Made by a program: the position numbers and the translations under genes. The notes beneath the pieces were generated by a model. It had not been told where the DNA came from. It made no database searches and saw only the letters and a program-made list of their open reading frames with translations. Shown piece by piece: positions 10,588 through 22,515 of a stretch of 64,000 nt of DNA (position 1 is its first letter; every line of letters starts with the position of its first letter). Origin of the DNA: Conoideocrella luteorostrata (lineage: Eukaryota; Ascomycota; Sordariomycetes; Hypocreales; Clavicipitaceae); NCBI GenBank assembly GCA_032433595.1, contig JASWJB010000013.1:186001-250000 (forward strand), in the 5' to 3' direction.

Positions 10588-12799
10588 ATGATGCCTCGGT
10601 GGAGTGGAGCAACCTTATCGTGCCGGACTTGTCGGGAGAAGAAGCGCCGTTGTGACAGGGTCCAGCCATGCTCGAACTGCTCGTTGCGAGGCGTTGAGTG
10701 TGTGTACCTCGGGAGTGGTCAACCCAACGTGTCGGCGAGGCAACAACTTCAATCGCCGAGATCTTCCTCTCATGGCACACATCCCAACCCACCAATGGCA
10801 GAACAACGAGCGGCAGTATTGTAAGTTCGCGCTCCAAATCAGTCAGTGTCGCATGTCATTGCTCACACGGAACAGACAGTCCGATGAAGTCTCGCAGCGC
10901 CTCCAAAGACTCGAGGAGGCAGTTTTCAAGGGGCCCAATCAGTCAGTGATCTCGCCTCAAAGCGAAGCCTCTGTTTCGGATAGCGCCCAGAAAGGTAACC
11001 TTGAAGATTGCCCTGCACCATCAATTTTCGCTTGATTCACACGCTGATGAGTTGTATCATAGGATATACGCCTTTTGGATTCCATGTATCCATCCCACTT
11101 CCTGATGACCATGATGATAAAGCGCGCATCACTAGTTTGGCCAGTAAACTGCCACCATTAGCTCAGTCGAGATTATTGCTCAGTCATTATGCCTCAACTG
11201 TGCACCTCAATTGCGGCATCCTTCATATCCCCACGTGTACCAGCGTGCTGGAAGATACATACGCAGTGAAGGACAATTTTCCTCGTCTTGAAAGCCTCCT
11301 TCTTCTATTCAGTATATTCGCGGGCGCAGCGTTTGCATGGTCGCCTAAACTCCTTCAACAACTTCGCTCGACTCAAGCTGAGGCAAAAGCTGCGTCTAAT
11401 GCTTATTTACGTCTCAGCATGTCCATTGTGGACGATAGCTCTAGATCCCTAACGCCTTCTACTACGGCTCTAGCGGCTATGGCCAACCTTAACAATTTAA
11501 CTACACATTCTCGAGGATTGTCGGATAATGCAGTAGTCTTGAGAATGAAGTGTCACATCATGGCGCACTCTTTGCGTTTGGATCGTTTGGATACTGCCAA
11601 GAGCCGCGAGGACCGAGGGCGCAAAGGCTGCAACATGATACACATTGAGATTCAACGACGAGTATGGTGGAACTTAGTAGGAACTGACTGGTAGGTTGTG
11701 TAATTTGGTAGCCGCAACAACACTCTATTCCGAAACTAACTTCAACAGGTTGAACGGCTTTTCAGGTGAGCGGCACGATGGCATGTACTTTTTGCAACCA
11801 AAGCACATGAACGTCCGGTTTCCAATTAATATGGAGGACGATGATATGACGCCCGATATGGCTGATACCGATGTCCCACTCTCTGTTCCAACAATGATGA
11901 CAGGGTTCATCTATCGCATCAAAATAGCAGAACTATGCCGTGAAGTGGTCGATGCGCTCCCATCTCAGTTTCAGGATACTGAGGAACCAGACTACAATAT
12001 TATCATGCAAATGGACCGAAAGTTTCGGTCGTTTGCGGAGGACCTTCCAGTATTTTTCCGCCTAGATACGGAGAGCATTGAAAAGTCCAAACACATTTGC
12101 AAGGAGAAGCCAGTAATTGCTCAGCACAGAGTTGCTCTCCACTTCAGCATCCACGGCCGCCTGTGCCGCCTTCACCGACCCTATCACCTCGAAGGCTTGA
12201 CAAACCCAAAGTATGCCTACTCTCGTAAGTCCTGCGTCAGTGACGCCCAGAGGGTGTTGGATCTCCGCCGCAAGCTGGACGAGGCGTGTGTCTCTACAGG
12301 AATGCAACCGGCTCGATCGTGGGTCACTATGCAGCATGTGTCTATTGCGGCGCTCATTCTCGCGACGGATGTTTCTTTCAACCCATCAGCCCCGAACGCG
12401 GCGGATATGAAGGCGAAGGTTCTAGCTACCTATGGGCTTCTGGAAAGGTCGATTGAAGAATCGGGCACCGTCATGGATGGGGTGCAAAGGAATATGCAAG
12501 CCTTGACATCAACTCTCCAGAGTAAGAGAGGCCAAGATGACAACCAGAGCCAACATCCCACGGGGGATGGACCTTCGGCTTTTCCCAGCACAAGTGATGC
12601 CACTATGATTGATGTCGATGAGCATGAATCAGGCGTGGCAGGTTTGAGGTCTGGAGGACATTTGCCAAGTTTTGTGGATGATTTGCAGGACGATCAGACC
12701 AATTGGGACGAATTGTGGAAAGATTTCGTTGATATTGCCCCAGAGATGGATATGTCTCACTGGGATTTATTGCTGGAGGATATAGATACACGAATATGA
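10588..12799 (+). CDS. Zn2Cys6 transcription factor with fungal_trans domain
   Basis: Four exons (10588-10820, 10876-10994, 11063-11690, 11749-12799) with introns of 55, 68 and 58 bp give 676 aa. The N-terminus carries a binuclear zinc cluster (about residues 12-38) with spacing C-x2-C-x6-C-x5-C-x2-C-x6-C, followed by an acidic, coiled-coil-prone linker (SQRLQRLEEAVF). The middle region (about 200-430) has the fungal_trans regulatory-domain hallmarks, including the RRVWWNLVGTDWL segment and MNVRFPIN. The C-terminus is acidic (DDLQDDQTNWDELWKDF), suggesting an activation region. The start used (10588) places the zinc cluster at the very N-terminus. It lies between two monooxygenase genes, so it is probably the pathway-specific activator of the cluster. 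Confidence 0.9.
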
Positions 12800-14700
12800 T
12801 CACAGCAATAATGCGATCCCTAGGCAATTCTGGCTCCACGTCACCAGAGCAAATCGCTCATAACCGTCTTCAGTCAACATACCAAAAGAAGGCTCTAAAT
12901 GGAGACTGCGTGCAACCAGCCGATTGTCGATATGTATTGTGTCTTCCCGTGGCCGGTCCACGCAATGCTCTGTATTTAGTTCCACGGCGCCTAATCTCTT
13001 GCAGCGACCACCCGTAGTAATATCAACCGTCCCTAGCACGGCCGCCCAAGCACCTGGCAAGCCGCCTAAATCGGGCGGTAACTCCACCTAAATTCGCGGC
13101 CCACGCCGCTTCTATCGGCTGCGCCAGGTGTAACACGTCTCCCACACACCTCCTTAAAATCACCAATACTCTCAGGTGTTCACGATCCGCGTGGCGCCGA
13201 CAATAGCACAGTGGAAAGGGTTTTTTCCACCGCCAATTCTACTCGGAGCTATATCATAATTTAATGGACTTAATCAGACGACATCACGTGCAGTCAGCTG
13301 TATCATTCGTGCCTCCATTTCCCGCAACGGTACTCCGTACACAGACAGACATTTAAACTACGGAGTACGCCGGTGAGAGAGCAACGTCCAGCAGGGCCGC
13401 CAGCGGAGCTCCAATTATCGCAGAAATCGCCGAGACTCCAGCGTTTCCCAACGCACAGCTTGGATCGTCCAACGGCTTCGGCAACGCGCGATCAGTTGTC
13501 CGCTGTCTCTCTGCTATTTCTCCCGGTGGTACAGTGGACATTAATGGATGCGGACAGCAGAGTCACCATCTGGTATACCATGAACAAGATGGACGGAGAT
13601 TCATCTAGCCAGTGGCGTACCGACCTCTTTGTTGATGCTGTATACCGGTGTCTGGGGCAGTCATGACCTAGGCATAAATGCCAAACATAGCCATGTCAGT
13701 CAATTGGGCGCGCGCGTTATGATTAAGGAGATAAATCAGTAGAATTATCGGCTTGGAAGATGCGGAGACTCTCTTTTACATCACCGTCCAACTAAAGCCC
13801 GGTGCGCAGAACATTAGGCACAACAGCCACCAAGACATCGCATGCGCAATGGTTGGACCCTCAGTTTTCGGCTTCGCGACCTGTTCACCGCAGCAAGCCC
13901 TACGTGAGCATCGAATCGACTTGGATGAGGAAAATGGCCATCTCTATTGGTACTCATAAGAAAGAAACAAAGCTAAGAGTTTGGTTACCGGCGTTCCTTG
14001 TTGCTGCACTAGTAACCGCACGCTACTGCGTGCCTCCATTGCGAGTTATGCGCACTCACTCGGCATTTGTCATCGCATCCGCGCGCCTTCTGATCAGGGA
14101 GGCAATTTTGCGACCGGTGATTCTCGGAGGTGCACACCAGTGGCTCTGGAAACCGCCGCGGGAAAAGCTAAGCTTGTTTCTCGGGTCCGGGATATGAACT
14201 AGATGCTCAGAACACCATCAGGCTCGCGAGATTCGCGGCAGTTCTGTGAGTAACGTCATTCATGGAGCTGCTTGTCAGTCTAGCGCGGAGTAAACAGGGA
14301 GTGAGAAGTTATCATTAGCGCGAGCTTGATCTACGCGTGTGATCAACGGACTCACGAGAGGTAAGATACTATGGAGCCTAGGTAGTGCCTGGTCTTGCCA
14401 TGTCGGCGTCGGCTTCGGCCTTAATTTGACGCCGGCAGCATTCCTTCCTACTGCGGTCGGAAAACTCCCCTGCCGTGTACCGATTTGCTTTTTCCCCGCG
14501 AAGAGACGAAACAACGCGAGACAACCCGGCTCCGTGTCTAACAGCCCGCCCAACTCGTCTATTTTAGATAAGTATTTAGGATACCCCATGAATAAATTAT
14601 GATTAAAAGCGTCCCAAATAGAACTGTATTTCATCTTCACAACAATAGCAACATTCGGCGTTCTCCAAAGTCGTAGGCAACTGGGTGCGTTTACACTAAC
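12800..14700. other. Intergenic region upstream of second FAD monooxygenase
   Basis: About 1.9 kb without a supported gene; the short frames overlap each other on both strands. It holds an inverted pair of the 9-bp motif (tactccgta at 13331, tacggagta at 13359) and a CCGCGG at 14156, about 540 bp upstream of the next start codon. Confidence 0.45.
13331..13367. repeat. Inverted pair of TACTCCGTA motifs
   Basis: tactccgta (13331-13339) and its reverse complement tacggagta (13359-13367) are separated by 19 bp, so the pair could form a hairpin or an operator-like dyad. It belongs to the dispersed motif family of this window. Confidence 0.65.
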
Positions 14701-16251
14701 ATGACAGAAACAGACGTGCTCATCTCTGGCGCTGGACCAACGGGCCTTGTGCTAGCTTTATGGCTCTCCAAGCTCAATATCAAGGTTCGCATCATCGACA
14801 AGGCCGAACAACTCGCCACGTCTACCCGAGCCATTGCTGTACAATCAAGAACCTTGGAGCTCTACGACCAACTAGATCCGGAGCTTACCAAAAATATGAT
14901 TGAAATGGCCCATCAACTTGAAGCTTTCAATATTTGGATGAACGATTCTTGGGTCGTCCGCCTTCCTATTGCAGAGGCTGGTGCTGGACTAACGCCGCAT
15001 CCAACCGCCGCACTGATTTCGCAGCATGAACACGAAAAACTATTGAGGAATAGATTGCGCGACCGCTTCGGAGTGTCGGTTGAATTGCAAACCGAATTGA
15101 TGGAATTCTTCGAAGACGATGAAAGCGGAAGAATCAAAGCCCGTGTGCACACATCAAGCGGCCAAGAGACCATATACGCGAAATTTATTGCCGGATGTGA
15201 TGGTGCACACTCGGCCGTCCGAAAAACTCTAGACATACCTTTCTCTGGCGGAACCTACGAGCAGGTCTTTTACGTCGCCGATGTTAACGCTACGGGCCGA
15301 CTAATGGATGGCGAAGCACACGTACATCTCGAATCATCCGATGTCGTTGCAGTTTTTCCTCTTCCCGGGGGCAACCGAGCGCGACTAATTGGCACTGTAC
15401 AACACGACAAGATACCTGTTGATGCCAGATCCGCATCACGCAACTTGAACTTCGAAGACGTCAGCAGTTCCGCTCTGGAACGCACAAATTTGACAGTGGA
15501 CCGGGTGAACTGGTTCTCCAGCTACCGAGTGCACCACCGGGTGGCCGATAGCTTTCACAGAGGCCGCGCGTTTCTCCTCGGTGACGCTGCGCATGTGCAT
15601 AGTCCTGTCGGCGGGCAAGGCATGAACACAGGAATTGGAGACGCCGTGAACCTGGCCTGGAAGCTGGCGGCAGTGGTGAAGGGAGAGGCTGGGATGAATT
15701 TGCTGGAGACGTACGGAGAGGAGAGGAGAAACTTTGCTAACAAGTTGGTGCATACGACGGATGGTGCTTTTACGCTGATTACAAAAGAAGGATGGCTTGC
15801 ACAATTTGTTCGCGCGTGGATCATCCCACTCGTCGCGCCAATTGTCACTTCTTTTAGATCCGTCCAAAGAGCCGTATACAAGACCGGTGCGCAGTTTTCC
15901 CTGCATTACAGAGACATGACGCTTTCGTCTGGCCGGGTCGGGGGAATTCAAGGAGGCGACCGGCTGCCGTGGGTCTTTACGGACGGTGTCAGCAATTTCG
16001 AATCGCTATGCACAAAATGGCAAATTCATGTATATGGCAAAGCAAACGATGTATTGATTCGCTGGTGCAAGAAACATGAAGTGCCGTTATCAGAGTACCC
16101 ATGGCGAATGGAACTCGCATCTTCTGGCCTTGTGAGGGACGCCGTGTATGTTTTGCGCCCCGACTCTTACGTGGCATTGGTCGACAAGGGTGCGGACCCA
16201 AGAGTGATTGAAATTTATTTTGCGAATAGGCAAATACGGCTCCCTGCTTGA
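14701..16251 (+). CDS. Class A FAD-dependent monooxygenase (phenol hydroxylase-like)
   Basis: A single uninterrupted exon of 516 aa. The dinucleotide motif GAGPTG is at 10-15 directly after the start, the DG motif (GCDGAHSAVRK) at Asp167, and the GD motif (LLGDAAHVHSPVGGQGMNTG) at Gly294-Asp295. This places it in the FAD_binding_3 / phenol hydroxylase branch, a different lineage from the monooxygenase at 8933. The C-terminal 120 residues correspond to the thioredoxin-like tail of phenol-hydroxylase relatives. It is probably cytosolic. In polyketide clusters such enzymes hydroxylate, epoxidise or carry out Baeyer-Villiger-like steps; which one applies here is unknown. It is co-oriented with and downstream of the regulator. 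Confidence 0.9.
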   Translation: MTETDVLISGAGPTGLVLALWLSKLNIKVRIIDKAEQLATSTRAIAVQSRTLELYDQLDPELTKNMIEMAHQLEAFNIWMNDSWVVRLPIAEAGAGLTPHPTAALISQHEHEKLLRNRLRDRFGVSVELQTELMEFFEDDESGRIKARVHTSSGQETIYAKFIAGCDGAHSAVRKTLDIPFSGGTYEQVFYVADVNATGRLMDGEAHVHLESSDVVAVFPLPGGNRARLIGTVQHDKIPVDARSASRNLNFEDVSSSALERTNLTVDRVNWFSSYRVHHRVADSFHRGRAFLLGDAAHVHSPVGGQGMNTGIGDAVNLAWKLAAVVKGEAGMNLLETYGEERRNFANKLVHTTDGAFTLITKEGWLAQFVRAWIIPLVAPIVTSFRSVQRAVYKTGAQFSLHYRDMTLSSGRVGGIQGGDRLPWVFTDGVSNFESLCTKWQIHVYGKANDVLIRWCKKHEVPLSEYPWRMELASSGLVRDAVYVLRPDSYVALVDKGADPRVIEIYFANRQIRLPA

Positions 16252-17859
16252 ATAACATCCCGGCATCATGCTGTCTTCCCGTGATCCCGCATCTTGGCGG
16301 CTAGCACAGAAGCAATCGACCATATTGGCTCCTTCGCATGGATACTTTTACTCCAACACAACGAGAGCACAGCACATTGCGCACCGAGTAAGCATTCAGG
16401 AATTAAAAAAACAAATCAAAACCATAGGCGTGGCCGCAGAAGACGCACGAATCTGAACTATGGTTTGCCCACAAACAGATCCTGCGACCTCAGACCACAC
16501 ACACCAATATCCGCGTGCTGAAATCCACTCTTCGCCTCAAAAAAAAAAAAAAAAGTAGTATTTTAAGTCGAGCATTTAAAAAGAGAAAAAAGCAATCATC
16601 GTTCTCGGTCGCGTAATAGTGTGACTAGTAGCATTCTGTTAGAGACTACCACTGGTGAGGGCATTCAGGGACCACGTGAGGTCGCGGAGCTAGTGATGCA
16701 CCTCAGGCTATTGGAGGTGAGTATCATGCAGCTAGCAAATTCTTCACTGCGGGGTAGCAGCGAAGCATAAGTAGGGAAGAAGAAGAAGACCAAATCTTTA
16801 GAACGCCAGAGATTAAGACCGTCAACAATAGAGTGCTACCTTGCTGCTACGAAGTAACGAATACATCAGGAGTCTTGTTCACTACTCTGCTATATCAGAT
16901 CCAAGTCGTGATCTATTCGAAGACGAGGTCAACAAGCCGGTTATTCTACGGGTGGTGTTGGTGCATAGACGGGGGAAAGTGTCGTCGTTCCATACGTCGT
17001 AGTGTTTTTGTTGTATTTTAGCTGAATGTCCTGGACCCTCTCGGGGTCAAGGGAGCTAGATATTATTATGTTATAAGGGTCTAAAATCACAGATAAATTT
17101 TGGGCTATGGAAATTGGTACGAATAGATTGGATTCCTTCATATCGATGCTTCTAGACTCTTCAACCTCGTGGCGAAATCTCGTCAGTTACATCCTTCCAT
17201 ACCGATCTCAGTTTTTGATACTTTTTAATGGGTTCCGGTCCTTCTGACAATCACCAGCAGGGGCCAAATAATCCCTTCACTAACCTAACCGTTCATGGCA
17301 CTTATCTTCCTAATAGACGCGATTATAGGGTTAATAGATACTAAGTTGGCTCCCGGGGGGGGGGGGTTACTGAGAGATATTGATATCGATACCGCCAATT
17401 ATATACATTCATAGGCAGCCCATTTCCACTAAGAAATACGGCGAGGCATAAAGATAAACGGTCATAAAGTACGCATAGCGGAGCGATTTATGGCAATACC
17501 ACTGTGATTGGCTCCTGTACTGGGACACAAGGCATTGTCCGAGCTAATACGCTCTGCTGCGTTAACCGTACATGCGGTTATGCAGCTATAGTAATCTGTG
17601 CAATGAAGCTGTCACAGGATAATATGAGCCTCTTGAAGGGTCATAACTGCACATAAAAAGTGGCCTCTGGCTACGGCATTTTTTGTGTGACAGAAGCTTA
17701 TCGAAAGTCATGCTTACGACCCACCATTGCTCGCACCAGGCAGATGCGGGGTGCCTGAGCTGGCAACATTAGCCCTCTGCTGACGATGCGGCTCTCACGG
17801 ACAACGAATATATCTCTCCTTGACGGCATTTTAGAGTTACAACAGACAGTGGCATTTAC
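16252..17859. other. Intergenic region with homopolymer runs
   Basis: No supported gene. It contains a poly-A run near 16540 and a 12-G tract at about 17355-17366, with stop codons in all frames. It separates the left cluster arm from the UBL/CorA-like gene. Confidence 0.45.
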
Positions 17860-20800
17860 ATGCTACAACCCGGTCAAGGTGCCTCGAGGAATAGTCGGGG
17901 ACTCCAAGAGACCCAATCGCCCACAATGACTGAGCCCGCTATGACTGAAGCCGATCAGCAGGCACCCGTCCACTTCAAGGATGCTATCGGCAGAAAGTTT
18001 ACATTTCCATTTAAAATGGTGAGGACTTGGAAGGTATGTCACTTTAGTCGCGCGCGCGAGGCCAACTTCTAAGTTCTAGTTAACCTGGGTTCTAGGCCAT
18101 GCGCGAACTCGTCCAGTCGGCATTTCTTCACGTCGATGTTCTCGGTCCTATTGTTCTAAAAGGTCAATTCGACTTGATAGGCCCCAATGACGAGATTATT
18201 CTTCCCGCCGTATGGGACTCCGTGATTCAACCTGGGATGTCCATCATAATGACTATGTGGCCAATCGACAAGCTTACCCAGCTGGTTCCATTGCCGCCGC
18301 CAAACCGTCCCATGCCTCCAGCTTCGCAACAGCCTGCGGCCAATGCGGCCCAAGTGCATCCAAAATCTACACCATTACCGTCCGCGCCCGCTGATCATGC
18401 CTTGAACGAAAACTTGGAAGAGCCCAGGGAAATAACAAAAGCAAATAGTTCGGCCTTACTATCTTTCTTGAGTGGCAAACCGTCCAAGAATAAGGGCAAG
18501 TCGTCAAAGCTCATCGCAAAGCCTGCAAGGCAAGCGAAATCGCCTCGCCGGATGGCTCATATGCCTGCATCAGCTTTTGAGCCACCAAATAAAGGGTTGC
18601 CTCCAAGATTTATTTACCTTGGGGAGAATAAGACTACCGGTCAGCCAGTGGAAGGTCTCAATATTCCAAGACGTGCATCAAAAACCGTAGGACACATTCT
18701 ACCTCAAGGATCCATGCCTCCGCCTGGCAGGAAGATTCGATATGCATCAAAATCAAACGTTCGATTTTCTAGTCCTCCGACTGGCTTGAATAGACAGTAT
18801 ACGACAAGTAAATCCCCTGGGCTTCCCGGTCCTCCTGCTGCTGTCTACCATAGCGACAGCTCCAGCGATTCATCTTCAGAATCTGATGGGGATGAAAGCT
18901 TACTATCTGCCGATTCTCGGTCAAATGCCAGATGTGCAGGCCTCATAATACGTACCAGACGCCAATCGAGAGAGCGTCGACTCCTTCGTCAACCTACCTT
19001 CTCAGTTCTAGAACCCGATCCTACTCCAGTGGAGCGCCATGATTTCAGTTCAGCCCGCGTTTATCCAGACGATATTAGCCCAGGGTCGATAGCTTTAGAA
19101 CTCACAAAGTATAGTGGTCATTCTCCATCCGAGCCGAACCTAAGTGGAGCAGATAAAATCACTTGGCTGTAAGTCGCTGCGAATCCGTTTCCAAATTCTT
19201 GATCCCAGTTCAGCTTAGCTAATGTACTTCTACAGTCATGTATCCAGGAAATTTATGGACTTTGATGAATTCGAGGTAACAGGCTCTTGCGACACGTGCT
19301 ATTCTCTCTTGCTAGCGTACGATATTAACATATCACAGCACATAGCCTTGCACAATGATACCCTCGCAGCAACACAAGACAACCGGCAAGCCATGGAGTC
19401 GGTTTTCAAGGTTTTGTACGACAAAAAGCTGGCTAAGAGCCGCGAGAACTGGTTCGTACAGTCTGGAACCGTGATTCGATGTGACGTGGATTCCGGAGAG
19501 GAATGCGTTGCTTCAGCAACTTTTGTCTCTATTCCGCAGGTCCAGGTGGACCCCTTCAATGAGAACTTTGATACCAAGTTCCACAAAGGTGTATGTGTCC
19601 CTAGAAAACTGCATGAAACTTTCAATCCACACGATACTTCGTTTGAGTGTGACAAGAACCAAGCTTTCCGAAAGCAAGATGGTGCCGCAGCAGACGAGAT
19701 CCTCTGGATATGCGAAACATGGATCTTGATTGTTGACTCCGGTAAGTTGGTATTATCATTTAGTATCAAAGATGCCAGGCCACAGACTCACGCAGTCCGT
19801 ACAGTGGGAATTCTCTCGTATGGAAGCCGACGTCGACGACCTGTCCTAGAGGAGAACATCAATATCAGGGAATCGCCGCAGAGGACCCTCGAAGATAAAA
19901 TCATTCATGTCGTTACTTCCGATTATGTACAGTTCCATGTACCTTTCGTCCAATGCGAAACGTTCTTCGTAAGCTTATCCCGACCCCGTTCCGCGAGCAC
20001 TTTCACCGGGCTTACCTGCTAAACGACTAACTTTGACTTCAGAAACTCCAATGTTCCATTATGTCGAAATTAAAAGCAGTAAAGAATAGATCTATCTTGT
20101 TCGGCAACAATGTGGAGCTATTAGACAGCAACAATTTCGAGTTGTTAGACAGCAACGGAGAGCCTTTGACTGCGAAGAGCTGGTCTAACATCACCAAGAA
20201 AACATGGCAGGGAGTGATACGAATTAAAGTTAGACTAGTTGAAGACGTAATCTCGTCTAGTAGTTCAGACTCGTCGTTGAGCTTAGACGTATACAGCGAC
20301 GCTTCTACAGAGGAGAGCATAATTGTGGAAATCGGCAAGGATGATAACAATGATGACGAATTTTTCGGGATACACAAAGATTCCGCCGCGGAGTCAGACA
20401 GCGGTAGGTAATTTCATGAGTTTCAGTCATTCCCATTCCCGTTTTCTCAATTAATTGCAACATTTATCAGCTAACAACCCTAAACAGGAGAAAGTTTCAC
20501 TCTCCCCGAGCTTCTTCCAATAGTTCCCCCATTTCTGGCATGGAGTATTGTAGGAAGAAGTTCCTCATCGTTAGATGCTACCAATAGAGAAAACCAAAAC
20601 CAAAATGACGATGACTGGAAAGAAGCTATTAGGGCTTGTCTCCTTCGAATAGAGACTGCTCTGATCGAGAGGCACCATCCACATGTGGCCACACTGCAAG
20701 AAAAGTTCCCGTCTCTCAATTTTAACCACGGAACGGTACAGGTCGGACTTGACAATATTGGGCTACATATTGATTCGATGTCTACCCCGAAAAAAATCCA

Positions 20801-22515
20801 ACATCGCTCACAGACACCGGGATGCAGCGTTGAGGAGTTGTCCAGTATCTACAAAGACTACCTGTTAGGTTCCATTCTAGCTCTTGAGGCGTTCACTCCT
20901 AAACGTGAAGACGCCTCACTGTTATCGCTGTACTACAGCGCGCTTTCTGAGGGGACACAGGCAAGTCTTCAGTCTTCTCCGTATGTTTATATGTTGTAAT
21001 ATTCTGTATACTAAGCATGCCTCGCAGTACTTAAAACTAGAGCAGAATGATCACGGTCCACGCAAGTATGTCATAACCCGCAAACCAATCCCTATCCCGG
21101 GATACAAATATTTACAGCCGCCGCTGGCTCAAACTGGTTGTGACGAGTGCAAATGTGAAACAGTTTATGATAGTGTTGACGAAGCAATGGATCATTTGCG
21201 CAGAAAGCATTGTTCAGATACAACTTCAGAAACACGATTGAAAGAATACCTTCTGCCACTCTCTACCGCTGCCGAGGCAAGGTTAAACCGGGAGTATCGT
21301 GACGTGCTATCCATGTGTCGCGATACAATGCTGGAAATAGCAAAAAAGGCTCGTGACATCCAGGAAGGTGTCGTGTTTGATGATCACTTTCGGCCACCAC
21401 CTCAAGGTGTTCCGTACGCTCTCCTCAAGGCGTTACAGCTAGCGGTTGCATTCGTATGCACTACGCCGATTCTGCTTAACGACTTGCAGACATTCTATAA
21501 ACAAACCATATATCAAGATGAACTCAATAGCATCGCTCCTAATCGTCAACTACGAGAAAAGTACCAAGTTCTGAAGATTACTAGCTCAGAAATAGAATCT
21601 TTAATGAAGGCTGCTGAGCGAGCGCTTATTAGCTCGGCGGAATCAAGGAAGGACGAAGATGTAGTCAAGTTTTTCAGTTCTACAGGACCTCATGGATTAG
21701 CCATACTAATGGTATCAAACATACTGGAGGAGCCGGTTTATAACAACATGAATACTGCGGAGCTTTACAGAAACTATACTTCAAGCTTGGTATGCTTTTT
21801 CCTTTGCTACCCGACGTCGCTTTTTGTTTTCCTTCTCTTTGAGGTTGCTAATTTTATCTCGGCTTAGGGCTCTGAAGTTATTCGCCACCCCAACAGACGC
21901 CAAATTCCATCCATAACTTCCATAATGGACGAGTTAACACGGCTCAACCAAGTAGCTAAATAGCAGCGCAAGCTTTTAAAGTCCCTAAGAATAGTGTTTC
22001 GCCCAGATACACACCTCGAACCTCGCAAAGGCTCACGAGAAAAGATGTACGCACTTGAATGTTTTATTATAAAACGGGCTGACGAGAAGATCAAGGAGCA
22101 GCATAATATTATCAACTACAACATTGAGCAAGCGTCAAAGCTTATTGATATAGTAAACAGTTCCTCGGAAATCACCAAGGATGATCACAATCGAGCTATT
22201 TTTGTATTCACAGTTGTAACAGTTGTTTTCTTACCTTTGGGTTTTGTTGCAGCATATCTGAGCATGAATGGTGGTCCTTCAAACCAGGGTTGGGATGATA
22301 CGCAGCGCTTGTTTTGGCGAATTTCCGTGCCTCTCGCCGTGGGGGTTGGCATTTTCTGTGTGACGGTAGCTTGGCAAGATTCTAAGGCTCAGGCTATAAG
22401 ACATTGGATAGTTGACCAAGTGAATCTCCTGAAGAATCGGTTCCAGCCACGTGCCGGATCATCAGCTCCATCCGAGATAAAAAACAAGGTTGAATACGAG
22501 GGGCAAAAGGTGTAG
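17860..22515 (+). CDS. Large ubiquitin-like / CorA-like membrane protein, interrupted by an in-frame TAG
   Basis: Exons 17860-18033, 18096-19168, 19236-19741, 19796-19968, 20043-20403, 20488-20960, 21028-21789 and 21868 onward splice in frame. An N-terminal ubiquitin-like domain (about 25-110; HFKDAIGRKFTFPF, WDSVIQPGMSIIMTMWP) is followed by a long disordered Ser/Pro-rich region and a central domain opening with WLHVSRKFMDFDEF. A Cys/His segment lies near 940-965. A CorA-type C-terminus has two membrane helices joined by SMNGGP, where magnesium channels have GMN. The frame hits TAG at 21961-21963 after 1205 residues. The same frame then stays open to 22515 and holds both membrane helices. 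No intron of normal size removes the stop, so the gene is truncated or a young pseudogene. One intron (20961-21027) uses a GC donor. Magnesium transport is not supported. Confidence 0.65.

Noticed and set aside
15436..15951. 171-codon frame antisense to the second FAD monooxygenase
   Set aside because: Same reason: it lies inside a confident coding exon and shows no recognisable family.
21952..21981. 30-bp in-frame GT-AG pair that would remove the TAG in the UBL/CorA-like gene
   Set aside because: Too short for splicing and lacks a convincing branch point; kept as a stop, with the alternative noted.
22054..22515. A separate CorA magnesium transporter gene
   Set aside because: The frame is continuous with the upstream exons apart from one stop, the signature loop is SMN not GMN, and no separate promoter or start is evident.
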